From: Psychrobacter glaciei
Lineage (GTDB): Bacteria; Pseudomonadota; Gammaproteobacteria; Pseudomonadales; Moraxellaceae
Assembly (NCBI RefSeq): GCF_014652895.1
Contig: NZ_BMZR01000007.1
Coordinates: forward strand, 49,496-113,495
Direction: 5' to 3'
Length of the DNA stretch: 64,000 nt
The notes beneath the pieces were generated by a model that worked only from the letters and a program-made list of their open reading frames with translations, made no database searches and was not told the origin of the DNA. Each line of letters starts with the position of its first letter. Position 1 is the stretch's first letter. This document shows positions 1-7,798 of this stretch, in pieces. The position numbers were made by a program, and so were the translations under genes.

Positions 1-155
1 CGATGCAATGCGAGCTACTAGAGCAGTTCAAACATGCGCTCGATGACGAAAAAATTGAGATTCCATTCCCGCAGCGCAGTGTCCATGTTAAAGGCTTAGA
101 TCACATGATTAATCAGATGGGGCAAGCGCAGAAACTGCCATTGGCTAAAGACTAG
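1..155 (+). CDS. C-terminal fragment of an MscS-family mechanosensitive channel (5' end outside window)
   Basis: The frame starting at base 3 is open to a TAG at 153-155 and encodes the last 50 residues of a protein. It contains DEKIEIPFPQRSVHVKG; the E-I-P-F-P-Q-R pattern is typical of the cytoplasmic C-terminal domain of small-conductance mechanosensitive channels, which open under membrane tension to release solutes during hypo-osmotic shock. A short tail rich in Q, K and L follows. The gene is cut by the window edge, so transmembrane segments and pore helix cannot be checked. It converges on ybeY with a gap of 34 bases. The identification rests on one short motif. Confidence 0.6.
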   Translation, partial: MQCELLEQFKHALDDEKIEIPFPQRSVHVKGLDHMINQMGQAQKLPLAKD

Positions 156-189
156 TCCATAAAGCTCTAGTGAGTAAAAGCGCATATAT

Positions 190-786
190 TTAAATATAGG
201 GATTTGGTAGGTTCAAGCCTGCCAAAATCTTAATCTCAAAGCTTTCCATCTCATCTTGCTCGGCCTGCCCAAGCTCATGATCAAACCCTAATAAGTGCAG
301 TACACCATGTATCAATAGGTGACTAATATGCTGCGCGACGGTTTTGTCTTGCTCGGCGGCCTCATGTACCATGACTTCATGACAAATGATTAACTCACCA
401 AGTGGCAGCGTTGGCATCAGCTCAATGATGGCAGCTGGCATATCGCTTGGGTAGGATAAAATGTTAGTCGCATAATCTTTGCCACGCGCTTCCAGATTCA
501 ACTCGCGTCCTTCTGTCTCATCCGTAATATATATATCGAGTGCTTTTGGCTTCTCTTGCCATTGCTCAGAGTCAATATCTGCAAAGTAGGTCAGAGTCAT
601 ACCATTGTTAATACGTTCATCGATATAATTCAGCGTTGCCATTATGACTGGTAACAGATTATCTGCACTATAAAAGCGATCAATCAAATTATCATCAATA
701 CTGTCAATCGCGCTGATATTGAGATCTGCGCTGGTCAGATTAGTTGCAGCTGTTTCAGTCATACTATTATCATTAGCTTGGTTCAT
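190..786 (-). CDS. ybeY: Endoribonuclease YbeY, rRNA maturation factor
   Basis: This 198-residue protein carries the UPF0054 metal site HGVLHLLGFDH at about residues 160-170, whose three histidines bind zinc. YbeY acts in 16S rRNA 3'-end maturation and 70S quality control in the cytoplasm. It is longer than the E. coli protein (about 155 residues) because of an N-terminal extension of about 45 residues rich in Asn, Asp and Ser. The ATG at 786 has AAGGA seven bases upstream. It lies downstream of phoH/ybeZ on the same strand, the usual order in proteobacteria, but 174 bases with a terminator-like hairpin separate them, so tight co-transcription is not assured. Confidence 0.93.
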   Translation of the reverse strand: MNQANDNSMTETAATNLTSADLNISAIDSIDDNLIDRFYSADNLLPVIMATLNYIDERINNGMTLTYFADIDSEQWQEKPKALDIYITDETEGRELNLEARGKDYATNILSYPSDMPAAIIELMPTLPLGELIICHEVMVHEAAEQDKTVAQHISHLLIHGVLHLLGFDHELGQAEQDEMESFEIKILAGLNLPNPYI

Positions 787-820
787 TTTTCTATCCTTTT
801 AAAAAATAGCAGACCTTAAT

Positions 821-856
821 AAAAAACCGAACTACTGTCTTTAGTAATCCGGTTTT
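821..856 (-). terminator. Hairpin with U-tract after phoH/ybeZ
   Basis: An inverted repeat AAAACCG ... CGGTTTT, with a further partly paired inner stem (ACTACT / AGTAAT), spans this stretch. Read on the minus strand it ends in six T residues, so it fits a factor-independent terminator between phoH and ybeY. It lies 35 bases upstream of the ybeY start and may be only partly efficient. Confidence 0.55.
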
Positions 857-865
857 GATTATTTT

Positions 866-927
866 GAAAGCTAATATTTTGAAACCTAATGTTTTAAAGC
901 TCAACGTTTTAAAGCTTAACGTTTCAT
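866..927. repeat. Degenerate 15-bp tandem repeat between ybeY and phoH
   Basis: About four imperfect copies of a 15-base unit follow one another: ATATTTTGAAAGCTA, ATATTTTGAAACCTA, ATGTTTTAAAGCTCA, ACGTTTTAAAGCTTA, then a partial ACGTTTCATTACGG. The array is non-coding and lies directly downstream of the phoH stop. No function is apparent. Confidence 0.55.
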
Positions 928-960
928 TACGGCTACAATTTATCAACCATAGCTTCTCGC

Positions 961-2061
961 CTATAACTTAGCAGCCGCGTTGCTGATCGCTTGTCTACGC
1001 TCTTGCTCAGCTAAGCGTTCTTGTTTGCGCTTTTCTTCTAGGATCAACTGCTCAGTGTCAAATACTTCATAAGCTTCAACGATTTGTTGTACCAATTGAT
1101 GGCGTACCACATCTTTTGAATCGAATTTAGTGATATGAATCTCTTCGATACCGCTTAAAATTTCGAGTGCTTGGGTCAGCCCTGACTTGGTACCGCGTGG
1201 CAAATCGACCTGAGTAATGTCACCAGTGATGACCGCACGTGAGCCAAAGCCTAAGCGTGTCAAAAACATTTTCATCTGCTCAGGTGTGGTGTTCTGTGCT
1301 TCATCCAAAATAACAAAAGAATTGTTCAAGGTACGACCACGCATATAAGCAAGTGGTGCAACTTCAATGATTTGCTTTTCAATCATTTTACCGACTTTTT
1401 CAAAGCCAAGCATCTCGTATAACGCATCGTATAACGGGCGTAAGTAGGGATCGATTTTTTGTGACAAGTCACCCGGTAAAAAGCCTAGCTTTTCGCCTGC
1501 TTCTACCGCAGGGCGCACCAATAAAATACGCTCAATCTCATTACGCTCTATCATATCGACCGCACAGGCAACAGCAAGATACGTCTTACCCGTACCCGCA
1601 GGACCAATACCAAACGAGACATCAGAGCTTAAGACGTTTTTCACATAACTTTGTTGGTTGCCACCGCGCGGAATGATTTTACCTTTGCGCGTGCGCAAGC
1701 TGATCGGGGTAAACTCACTAGCGGTTTCTAAATTATTCTCATTTTCTTCAGCAGTAGCTTGCTCATTTGCCTCGTTATCTTGATCGCGCGCGATGCTTGA
1801 CTGGATAATGAGGTGCAGCTCTTCTGCGCTAATATCTTTTGAGTTTTGAGCTTCATCGACCATTTTGTAAATGATGCGTTCGCCACGCTCAACGCCAGTG
1901 ATATCACCACTCAGGCAAAAATCCCCTTGGCGTTGGCTGATTTTGATATCGAGGCGTTCTTGGATATATTTCATGTGGTTGTTGTATTCACCAAGCACGG
2001 TCTTGAGCTGTGCTGGGGTCAATGATTCGAACTTTATACGGCGGCTCATGGAATCAGTCAA
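961..2061 (-). CDS. ybeZ: PhoH-like ATPase (YbeZ)
   Basis: This 366-residue cytoplasmic protein has a PhoH-type P-loop, GPAGTGKTYLA near residue 155, and a Walker B stretch FVILDEAQN near residue 250, followed by TRLGFGSRAVITGD, typical of the family. PhoH/YbeZ is a putative RNA-associated ATPase or helicase linked to YbeY in rRNA processing. The N-terminal 100 residues resemble the small RNA-binding-like region of YbeZ; the C-terminus is a charged tail rich in Glu, Arg and Gln. The start is a TTG at 2061 with AAGGA seven bases upstream; an ATG at 2049 is the alternative but sits too far from that site. Confidence 0.92.
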   Translation of the reverse strand: MTDSMSRRIKFESLTPAQLKTVLGEYNNHMKYIQERLDIKISQRQGDFCLSGDITGVERGERIIYKMVDEAQNSKDISAEELHLIIQSSIARDQDNEANEQATAEENENNLETASEFTPISLRTRKGKIIPRGGNQQSYVKNVLSSDVSFGIGPAGTGKTYLAVACAVDMIERNEIERILLVRPAVEAGEKLGFLPGDLSQKIDPYLRPLYDALYEMLGFEKVGKMIEKQIIEVAPLAYMRGRTLNNSFVILDEAQNTTPEQMKMFLTRLGFGSRAVITGDITQVDLPRGTKSGLTQALEILSGIEEIHITKFDSKDVVRHQLVQQIVEAYEVFDTEQLILEEKRKQERLAEQERRQAISNAAAKL

Positions 2062-2631
2062 TCGATTATCCTTATATTGGTAGCCCGATGCTATTCTTAT
2101 TTATTGATAGAAGCATGGGTGTAATAGATAAAATAGTCAGTAATACTTTTAGAGAGTAGAGACAACAACAATGACGGTAAAATTATTATGTAATTTATCG
2201 ATAGTAACAAGTGAATGGCCTTCCTTTATTATGGTAGATAGATTTTAAAATTCAAGCCATAGATGGCATGGACAGCCTTGTTTTTGTATGGCGATTGCAA
2301 CCGTTATGCCAATATTTTGCAAGCACTGCCGTTTAAGCTGAGTAACTTTGTGCCTTAAGTAAGCTGGCGCTGTTATTTTAGATATTCGATGCTTTTTGTA
2401 CACGCTGTCTGTACCGTCAAGAGCACTGAATGATGGACAATTTGTGGTAATCTATCAGCCATATCATCACTATTTACATCGCTGTCTAAATAGTAAACTT
2501 AATACTGAGCTTCACCTCTCAATAGAACGATGGCGTTTTTATATAGAGTAATATAACTTCTATAATAATAAAGTTTTTGCTGATGACGGATAGCCAGCCA
2601 GCATACCAAACAGATCACAATAGGAATAATC
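2062..2631. other. Divergent intergenic region between ybeZ and ubiH
   Basis: This stretch of 570 bases contains no credible gene. A TATAAT hexamer at 2561-2566, about 65 bases before the ubiH start, could be the -10 box of the ubiH promoter, but its -35 region is weak. No hairpin, riboswitch or repeat element was recognised. A 66-residue minus-strand frame overlapping the ubiH start looks like chance. Confidence 0.4.
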
Positions 2632-3942
2632 ATGATGCAAAATATGGATTCAAATTTATCGAATGCCAAAAACAAATTTGGCAATTCAAGGGCAGTCACT
2701 GACCAGAACGTTCTTATCGTTGGCGGTGGGCACGTGGGTTTGTCTTTTGCGTTGCTACTAGCGCATCATGGTATCGCCAGTACTTTGCTCGAAAAAATGG
2801 GCTATCCAACCATTAGTCCAAATGATGACAGTAATCGAAGCCATTATTTAGACAGCCGCAATACGGCACTATCACGGCGTACGGTACAGATTTACCAAGA
2901 GATTGGTCTATGGGATGAGCTGCAAAGTCATGCTTGTCGCATTGATGCAGTTCAAATCAGTGAACAAGGTAGTTTTGGACGCGCGCAGCTGAATAAAGAC
3001 GAAGAAAAAGTAGAGTCATTTGGTCAAGTCATGGAGAATGCTTGGCTGGGACGTAAGCTATTGCTTGCCGCTCAGCAAGAGCCGCTCATTGCCTTAATTG
3101 ATCATGCGAATGTCACGGCAGTTGCGCAGCAAAACGACATGGTGACGTTGAGCTTTAGCTACTATGGTAAAGAGGAGCATGTGCAGCAGTTGCAAGCTAG
3201 CGTATTGGTCGCTTGTGATGGTCGCGATTCTACGGTGCGTCAGCTATTGAATATCGGCACGACGACTTATGATTATCAGCAAACCGCTATCGTCGGCGTG
3301 GTAGAGACTGACAAACCACACGAGCATGTGGCGATTGAGCGTTTTAGCCCAGCAGGGCCACTGGCGGTATTGCCATTGACAGATCCAGACGGCGATGGCA
3401 ATGATGAGTATCAAACAGGTTATAGACGCTCGGTGGTTTGGGTCTGCCCAACAGGTGAAGAAACCAAGTATCTAGAGGATGACGCACACTTTTTACAGAC
3501 CTTACAGCAAGCTTTCGGTGAGCGTGCTGGCACGTTTGTCACAGCTGGTCGTCGCGGTGCTTATCCACTAACACGAGTATTGACAGACAAACAAGTCGAT
3601 GGTCGCTGTGTGGTTATGGGCAATGCGGCGCATACGTTGCATCCTGTCGCCGGTCAGGGATTTAATCTCTGTATGCGTGATGCTCATGTGCTGGCGCAGA
3701 TGATGAGTACGCAAGTGCTTAAAGGCGCAGACATTGGCGATACGCAATTATTAAAACGCTATGAGAAGGCACGTCAAACCGATCAAAAACGCGTCATTCG
3801 CTTTTGTGATGCCGTTGTACATGGCTTTACGCATCCTAACCCCGCCATTAAACTGGCACGGAATGTGGCTTTGGTTGCCTTTGATAAACTGCCCAATATT
3901 AAGCCACTAATCGCCAATTATGCGATGGGACTAAAGTCGTAG
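2632..3942 (+). CDS. ubiH: UbiH-type FAD monooxygenase (ubiquinone biosynthesis)
   Basis: This 436-residue flavoprotein belongs to the UbiH/UbiF/VisC group. An FAD-binding motif VLIVGGGHVGLSFALLL lies near residue 28, a DGR motif (VACDGRDSTVR) near residue 195, and the second FAD motif reads MGNAAHTLHPVAGQGFN near residue 330. The G-N-A form of this last motif, rather than G-D-A, is typical of UbiH (2-octaprenyl-6-methoxyphenol hydroxylase), which hydroxylates the quinone ring during aerobic ubiquinone synthesis at the membrane. AGGA lies six bases before the first of two adjacent ATGs. A second family member follows after 73 bases, matching the ubiH-ubiI pairing of many gammaproteobacteria. 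The exact ring position is inferred from family. Confidence 0.87.
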   Translation: MMQNMDSNLSNAKNKFGNSRAVTDQNVLIVGGGHVGLSFALLLAHHGIASTLLEKMGYPTISPNDDSNRSHYLDSRNTALSRRTVQIYQEIGLWDELQSHACRIDAVQISEQGSFGRAQLNKDEEKVESFGQVMENAWLGRKLLLAAQQEPLIALIDHANVTAVAQQNDMVTLSFSYYGKEEHVQQLQASVLVACDGRDSTVRQLLNIGTTTYDYQQTAIVGVVETDKPHEHVAIERFSPAGPLAVLPLTDPDGDGNDEYQTGYRRSVVWVCPTGEETKYLEDDAHFLQTLQQAFGERAGTFVTAGRRGAYPLTRVLTDKQVDGRCVVMGNAAHTLHPVAGQGFNLCMRDAHVLAQMMSTQVLKGADIGDTQLLKRYEKARQTDQKRVIRFCDAVVHGFTHPNPAIKLARNVALVAFDKLPNIKPLIANYAMGLKS

Positions 3943-4015
3943 TTTGTCACATTACGTTATATCAACGGTCTATACCAATGTTCTATACGATGGCACTTAA
4001 ATGTAGGAATAACTT

Positions 4016-5284
4016 ATGAAAAATAATCATACGCTGATTATCGGTAGCGGTATTGTTGGGGCGACATTAGCGTTAAAATTGGCGCAAGCAAAAATGCCCG
4101 TGACGTTGATTGATGCACGCCCTGAACGTGATGAGTCAGAGTGGCAAGACATATTGAAGCAACGCGACGCTCGCGTTTATGCACTGAGCGTGGCCAGTAT
4201 TAATTTACTCAGTGATGTCGGCGCGTGGCAAAAAATTGCTGCCTCTGAGCGTAAAGCGGACTACTCACAAATGCAGGTATGGCAACTGAACGGCATGGGC
4301 GAGCTATTATTTGGCGACAGTGGTGATAATCATTCTAATACTACGCTACCGCAAATGCTTGGCAGCATGGTCGAGCCTGCCGTCATTGAACATGCGTTAT
4401 GGCAGCGTTTATCTGAGGATGATGTCCGTGACTATCTAACCGTTATCGCTGGACATAAAGTTATCAATATGGATTGGTTGGGTACGCAGCAAGGCTACCG
4501 TGTGACGTTAGACGATCATACTAATATCGATGCAATGCTGCTGGTCGGTGCTGATGGTCGCGGCTCATTTGTGCGTCAGCAAGCAGCGATTGGGCTAGAT
4601 ACACTTGATTATAATCAAACCGCTATTTGCTGTGCGATTCACACCGAAAAGCCGCATCAAGCAACCGCTCGTCAGGCGATGCTGCCCACAGGTACGCTGG
4701 CACTATTACCATTAGCGGATATTACTGATGAAGACAAAGCCAACCCGCAACACTGGCAGTCGATCGTATGGACATTGCCTCGCAATCAAGCATTGGCATT
4801 GATAGAGGAGGACGCGCGCGTCATTGCTGATAAATTGGCTGCTGCCAGTAACTATGAGCTAGGTGCTATCACTCAGATTGAGTCAATCGCCAGTTTTCCA
4901 TTGACCGCGCAACAAGCGAAAAGCTACGTCGCGGACAACTTAGTCTTGATCGGTGATGCGGCGCATGGTGTCCATCCGCTGGCAGGTCAAGGGTTGAATT
5001 TAGGCATGCTCGATGTACAGACTCTAAGCGAGCAATTGTCACACGACTTTGCCCGTAGTGGTGGAACCAGTTGGGGCAGTAATCAAACGTTGCGTAGCTA
5101 CGAGCGTTTGCGCCGTCCGCATAACAGTCTAATGATGCATAGCTTTTCCGCGCTTAACTGGCTATTCGCAGGGTCGCTTGCACAGATGCGTCCTATTCAA
5201 CAAATCCGCAGCGAAGGTATGTATCGAGTTGGCAAAATTAAGCCATTGATGAGACTGTTTGCTAAGCAGGCGAGTGGGGTTTAG
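4016..5284 (+). CDS. ubiI: UbiI/VisC/UbiF-family FAD monooxygenase
   Basis: This 422-residue flavin monooxygenase is a paralogue of the upstream UbiH. It has the Rossmann motif LIIGSGIVGATLALKLA at residues 6-22, the DGR motif VGADGRGSFVRQQ, and GDAAHGVHPLAGQGLNLG near residue 325. The GDAAH form places it with UbiI/VisC (C5 hydroxylation) or UbiF (C6 hydroxylation) in ubiquinone synthesis; motifs alone do not separate these. The operon-like position after ubiH favours UbiI. AGGA lies seven bases before the ATG. The C-terminus MRPIQQIRSEGMYRVGKI is typical of the family. Confidence 0.83.
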   Translation: MKNNHTLIIGSGIVGATLALKLAQAKMPVTLIDARPERDESEWQDILKQRDARVYALSVASINLLSDVGAWQKIAASERKADYSQMQVWQLNGMGELLFGDSGDNHSNTTLPQMLGSMVEPAVIEHALWQRLSEDDVRDYLTVIAGHKVINMDWLGTQQGYRVTLDDHTNIDAMLLVGADGRGSFVRQQAAIGLDTLDYNQTAICCAIHTEKPHQATARQAMLPTGTLALLPLADITDEDKANPQHWQSIVWTLPRNQALALIEEDARVIADKLAAASNYELGAITQIESIASFPLTAQQAKSYVADNLVLIGDAAHGVHPLAGQGLNLGMLDVQTLSEQLSHDFARSGGTSWGSNQTLRSYERLRRPHNSLMMHSFSALNWLFAGSLAQMRPIQQIRSEGMYRVGKIKPLMRLFAKQASGV

Positions 5285-5354
5285 GGTTTTGACTTAGAGA
5301 TATTGAGCACTTATCCATTATCTATCTTAAATGACTTATCCAAAGGCAAACCCC

Positions 5355-6572
5355 ATGCTTATCCCCAAATACTGGGCGCAATACAAACAGCGCTTTGATT
5401 TATCAGAAACGGCTGATGACACGTCTGATACTTTTAATTCTAAACAAGCCACTATTAAACGTTATGGTTGGTCAGATGTCAGTCAAACAGAGGCGCTAAG
5501 CCATGCTAAATCAAGAGTCAATGAGGCGCATCATCGCTGGCTGACAGGTGAAGATATCTTACGCCGTGAGCGCAGGGAAGAGTATAACGCAAGTAATGGT
5601 ATTCCCATTCGTGAAGAGATTATCTCCGAGCATGGTTTTTCGGAGAATGGCTTAATAGAAGGCAATTTAGAGAATAGATTGTCTGATACTCAGCTCATTG
5701 TGACGCGTAACAGTTACGGTGCGAAGGTTGCCAACGTCGATAACATCGCAATCATTGATGTCGATAATAAAGACTTATTAGGTCATTTATATCCCGAACA
5801 TTACAGCCCTAATGGTTTTATGCCTGCTATACCCACTTATCAAAGTAAACCATCAAGCAAATTAAAAGTTTGGGTTTTTATCCTTGTGTTTATACTTATC
5901 GCCAGTGTCATCGCTTGGCTAGGATTGTCTTGGTTGTGGCTATTGGCAGTTATGTTTGGCGTGACTGCATATCTATGGCAACAGGCCAGCCAAAGAGACA
6001 AAGCACACGCACAAAAATATACCGATGATATCGCCTCATTACTGCCTTACATGATGGATGTAATCAAAAAACGTGTTGTCAATCATCCTACCGAACGCTT
6101 TCGTTTATATCAAACGCCAGCAGGATTTCGCATTATTGCCACACACGATACCATTTCGCCAAGTGATGAGTTGGTCGCGGAGTGGTTTGAGTATTTCCAT
6201 GCGGATGCTAATTATGTACGTCTTTGTCAGGCGCAGCAGTGTTTTCGAGCGCGGCTCACTGCCAAGCCGTGGCGTATGGGTGAGGTTGAAAACAATAAGT
6301 TGGCTAAAGATATCCCTGCTAAAAACTTTTGGTTTGGCTCTGATAATACTGATGTGGAGAATAGCATTGAGCAACGTCAAGATGAGTTAAAAGCACGTAA
6401 ACAGTGGATTGTTTACTATGATCGTTTTGCCCAAGGCTACCGTGCCTGTCGTTATATTGAGAGTTTTGCTGGCAAGGAAGCCAGTCATCAATTAGAGTCT
6501 GTAGCGATAAAGGCTTTTGTTGAGTGGCATGATAGGGCTTGTCGAGTGGATAAAGATATTGAAGTGGCTTGA
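5355..6572 (+). CDS. Unknown protein with a central two-helix membrane segment
   Basis: I do not recognise this protein of about 405 residues. It has a hydrophilic N-terminal half of about 175 residues, then two closely spaced hydrophobic helices (VWVFILVFILIASVIAWLGL and, after two residues, a second beginning WLLAVMFGVTAYL), then a soluble C-terminal half of about 190 residues rich in Trp, Tyr and Arg. The helical hairpin suggests an inner-membrane protein with both large domains on one side. It follows ubiI by 70 bases on the same strand. An upstream in-frame ATG exists at 5331, but AAAGG eight bases before the ATG at 5355 supports the shorter form. The gene ends close to the convergent lysO-like gene. 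Confidence 0.7.
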   Translation: MLIPKYWAQYKQRFDLSETADDTSDTFNSKQATIKRYGWSDVSQTEALSHAKSRVNEAHHRWLTGEDILRRERREEYNASNGIPIREEIISEHGFSENGLIEGNLENRLSDTQLIVTRNSYGAKVANVDNIAIIDVDNKDLLGHLYPEHYSPNGFMPAIPTYQSKPSSKLKVWVFILVFILIASVIAWLGLSWLWLLAVMFGVTAYLWQQASQRDKAHAQKYTDDIASLLPYMMDVIKKRVVNHPTERFRLYQTPAGFRIIATHDTISPSDELVAEWFEYFHADANYVRLCQAQQCFRARLTAKPWRMGEVENNKLAKDIPAKNFWFGSDNTDVENSIEQRQDELKARKQWIVYYDRFAQGYRACRYIESFAGKEASHQLESVAIKAFVEWHDRACRVDKDIEVA

Positions 6573-6615
6573 TAATGAAAGGACTCTCACCCTATTTGAA
6601 TCAAAATTTTTGCTA

Positions 6616-7527
6616 TCATCCCAACGCCGAAAATACCACCATCAACACAGGCGAGACAATATTAATAATAAAGCCAAAGCTAATTGCCAGTGGCACAACT
6701 TTTAGACCGCCAGACTGCTGAATAATGGGTAAGGTAAAGTCCAAGCTCGTCGCGCCGCCAAGTCCTACCGCTGCTGATGGGTATTTACGCATAAACACAG
6801 GGATAAATATCAGCGCAAAAAATTCACGTACCAAGTCGTTAAAGAGTGCCACACTGCCCCAAACCGCGCCATAAGCATCGGTCATGACGATTGCTGATAG
6901 CGAGTACCAACCAAATCCTGATGCCAATGCCAAGCCTTTCGTCCACGATACCTCACTGAACATCAGCGCAAAGAATAAACCACCAACCAATACCGCTAGC
7001 GTAAAGATGACACTCATCTCAACGCCGCGTTTATTCAGCAGCACTTCTTTTAAAGTAATACCCGAGCCTTTTAAGCCAATACCGACCAGCAAAATTAATA
7101 TCATTAACATCACCGTCATGGTGTTTTCAGGCGGCATATAATTATCTGGTAGGAAATATCCAATCACCATACCAATCACCACACAAATCACCTGAGCGAG
7201 GCTGCCACGAATACTGACGCGATGTTCTTTAGACTTTACGCTGGGTTTTTTGGCGTGCCATGGTCGCAAATGATCGAACAACATCAGGGAAAATAAGCCC
7301 GTACCAATCGTCAATATCGACAATATAGTGACATATAGCGCAATCTCGCCTATCTGACTGCCAAGCCCTTCCACTTGCGACAGCTCAATACCAATCAGCG
7401 CTAAGATGATAAATACCAAATAAGACAAGCCTTTATCCGCAAGCTTGGTCATTTTAGGATTAGAAGGAATGGCAAAACCAATAAACATTGGCATTAATAC
7501 CAGAACAAGGGTAATCAGGCTTTGCAT
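6616..7527 (-). CDS. lysO: LysO/YbjE-family (DUF340) amino-acid exporter
   Basis: This very hydrophobic protein of 303 residues has about eight membrane segments and resembles LysO (YbjE), the E. coli lysine exporter. Its C-terminal half carries TKGLALASGFGWYSLSAIVM and VWGSVALFNDLVREFFALI, which match the conserved G-x-G-W-Y-S and D-x-x-R-E regions of the DUF340 family, then LGGATSLDFTLPIIQQSGG. The role is likely export of lysine or a toxic analogue across the inner membrane. It stands alone and converges on the unknown gene with a 43-base gap. Substrate is inferred from family only. The ATG at 7527 lacks a strong Shine-Dalgarno site. Confidence 0.85.
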   Translation of the reverse strand: MQSLITLVLVLMPMFIGFAIPSNPKMTKLADKGLSYLVFIILALIGIELSQVEGLGSQIGEIALYVTILSILTIGTGLFSLMLFDHLRPWHAKKPSVKSKEHRVSIRGSLAQVICVVIGMVIGYFLPDNYMPPENTMTVMLMILILLVGIGLKGSGITLKEVLLNKRGVEMSVIFTLAVLVGGLFFALMFSEVSWTKGLALASGFGWYSLSAIVMTDAYGAVWGSVALFNDLVREFFALIFIPVFMRKYPSAAVGLGGATSLDFTLPIIQQSGGLKVVPLAISFGFIINIVSPVLMVVFSALG

Positions 7528-7798
7528 GGTGGCAGGCTCGTAGCATTTTTAAAGGTGTTTTTGAGAAGGTATTTCTAAGAAGCTGAGGATTGTAGCATAT
7601 CAAGCGATTAATACTGACATGAGCAACTAAGATTCCTTATGAAAACTGACTGTTTAACCATTAAATGTTGACTGATAAGATAAGCACCTTTGTAGCGAGA
7701 TGGTAGGATAGGGTTTTATGCATGATAATCCGGCTAACAGCCATACTTAAGTATTTACCTAATCAACTTTTGTTGTTACATTAAAGGACTGAATATAT

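Noticed and set aside
2499..2699. 66-residue hydrophobic minus-strand frame
   Set aside because: It overlaps the ubiH start and probable promoter, and the hydrophobicity comes from AT-rich sequence.
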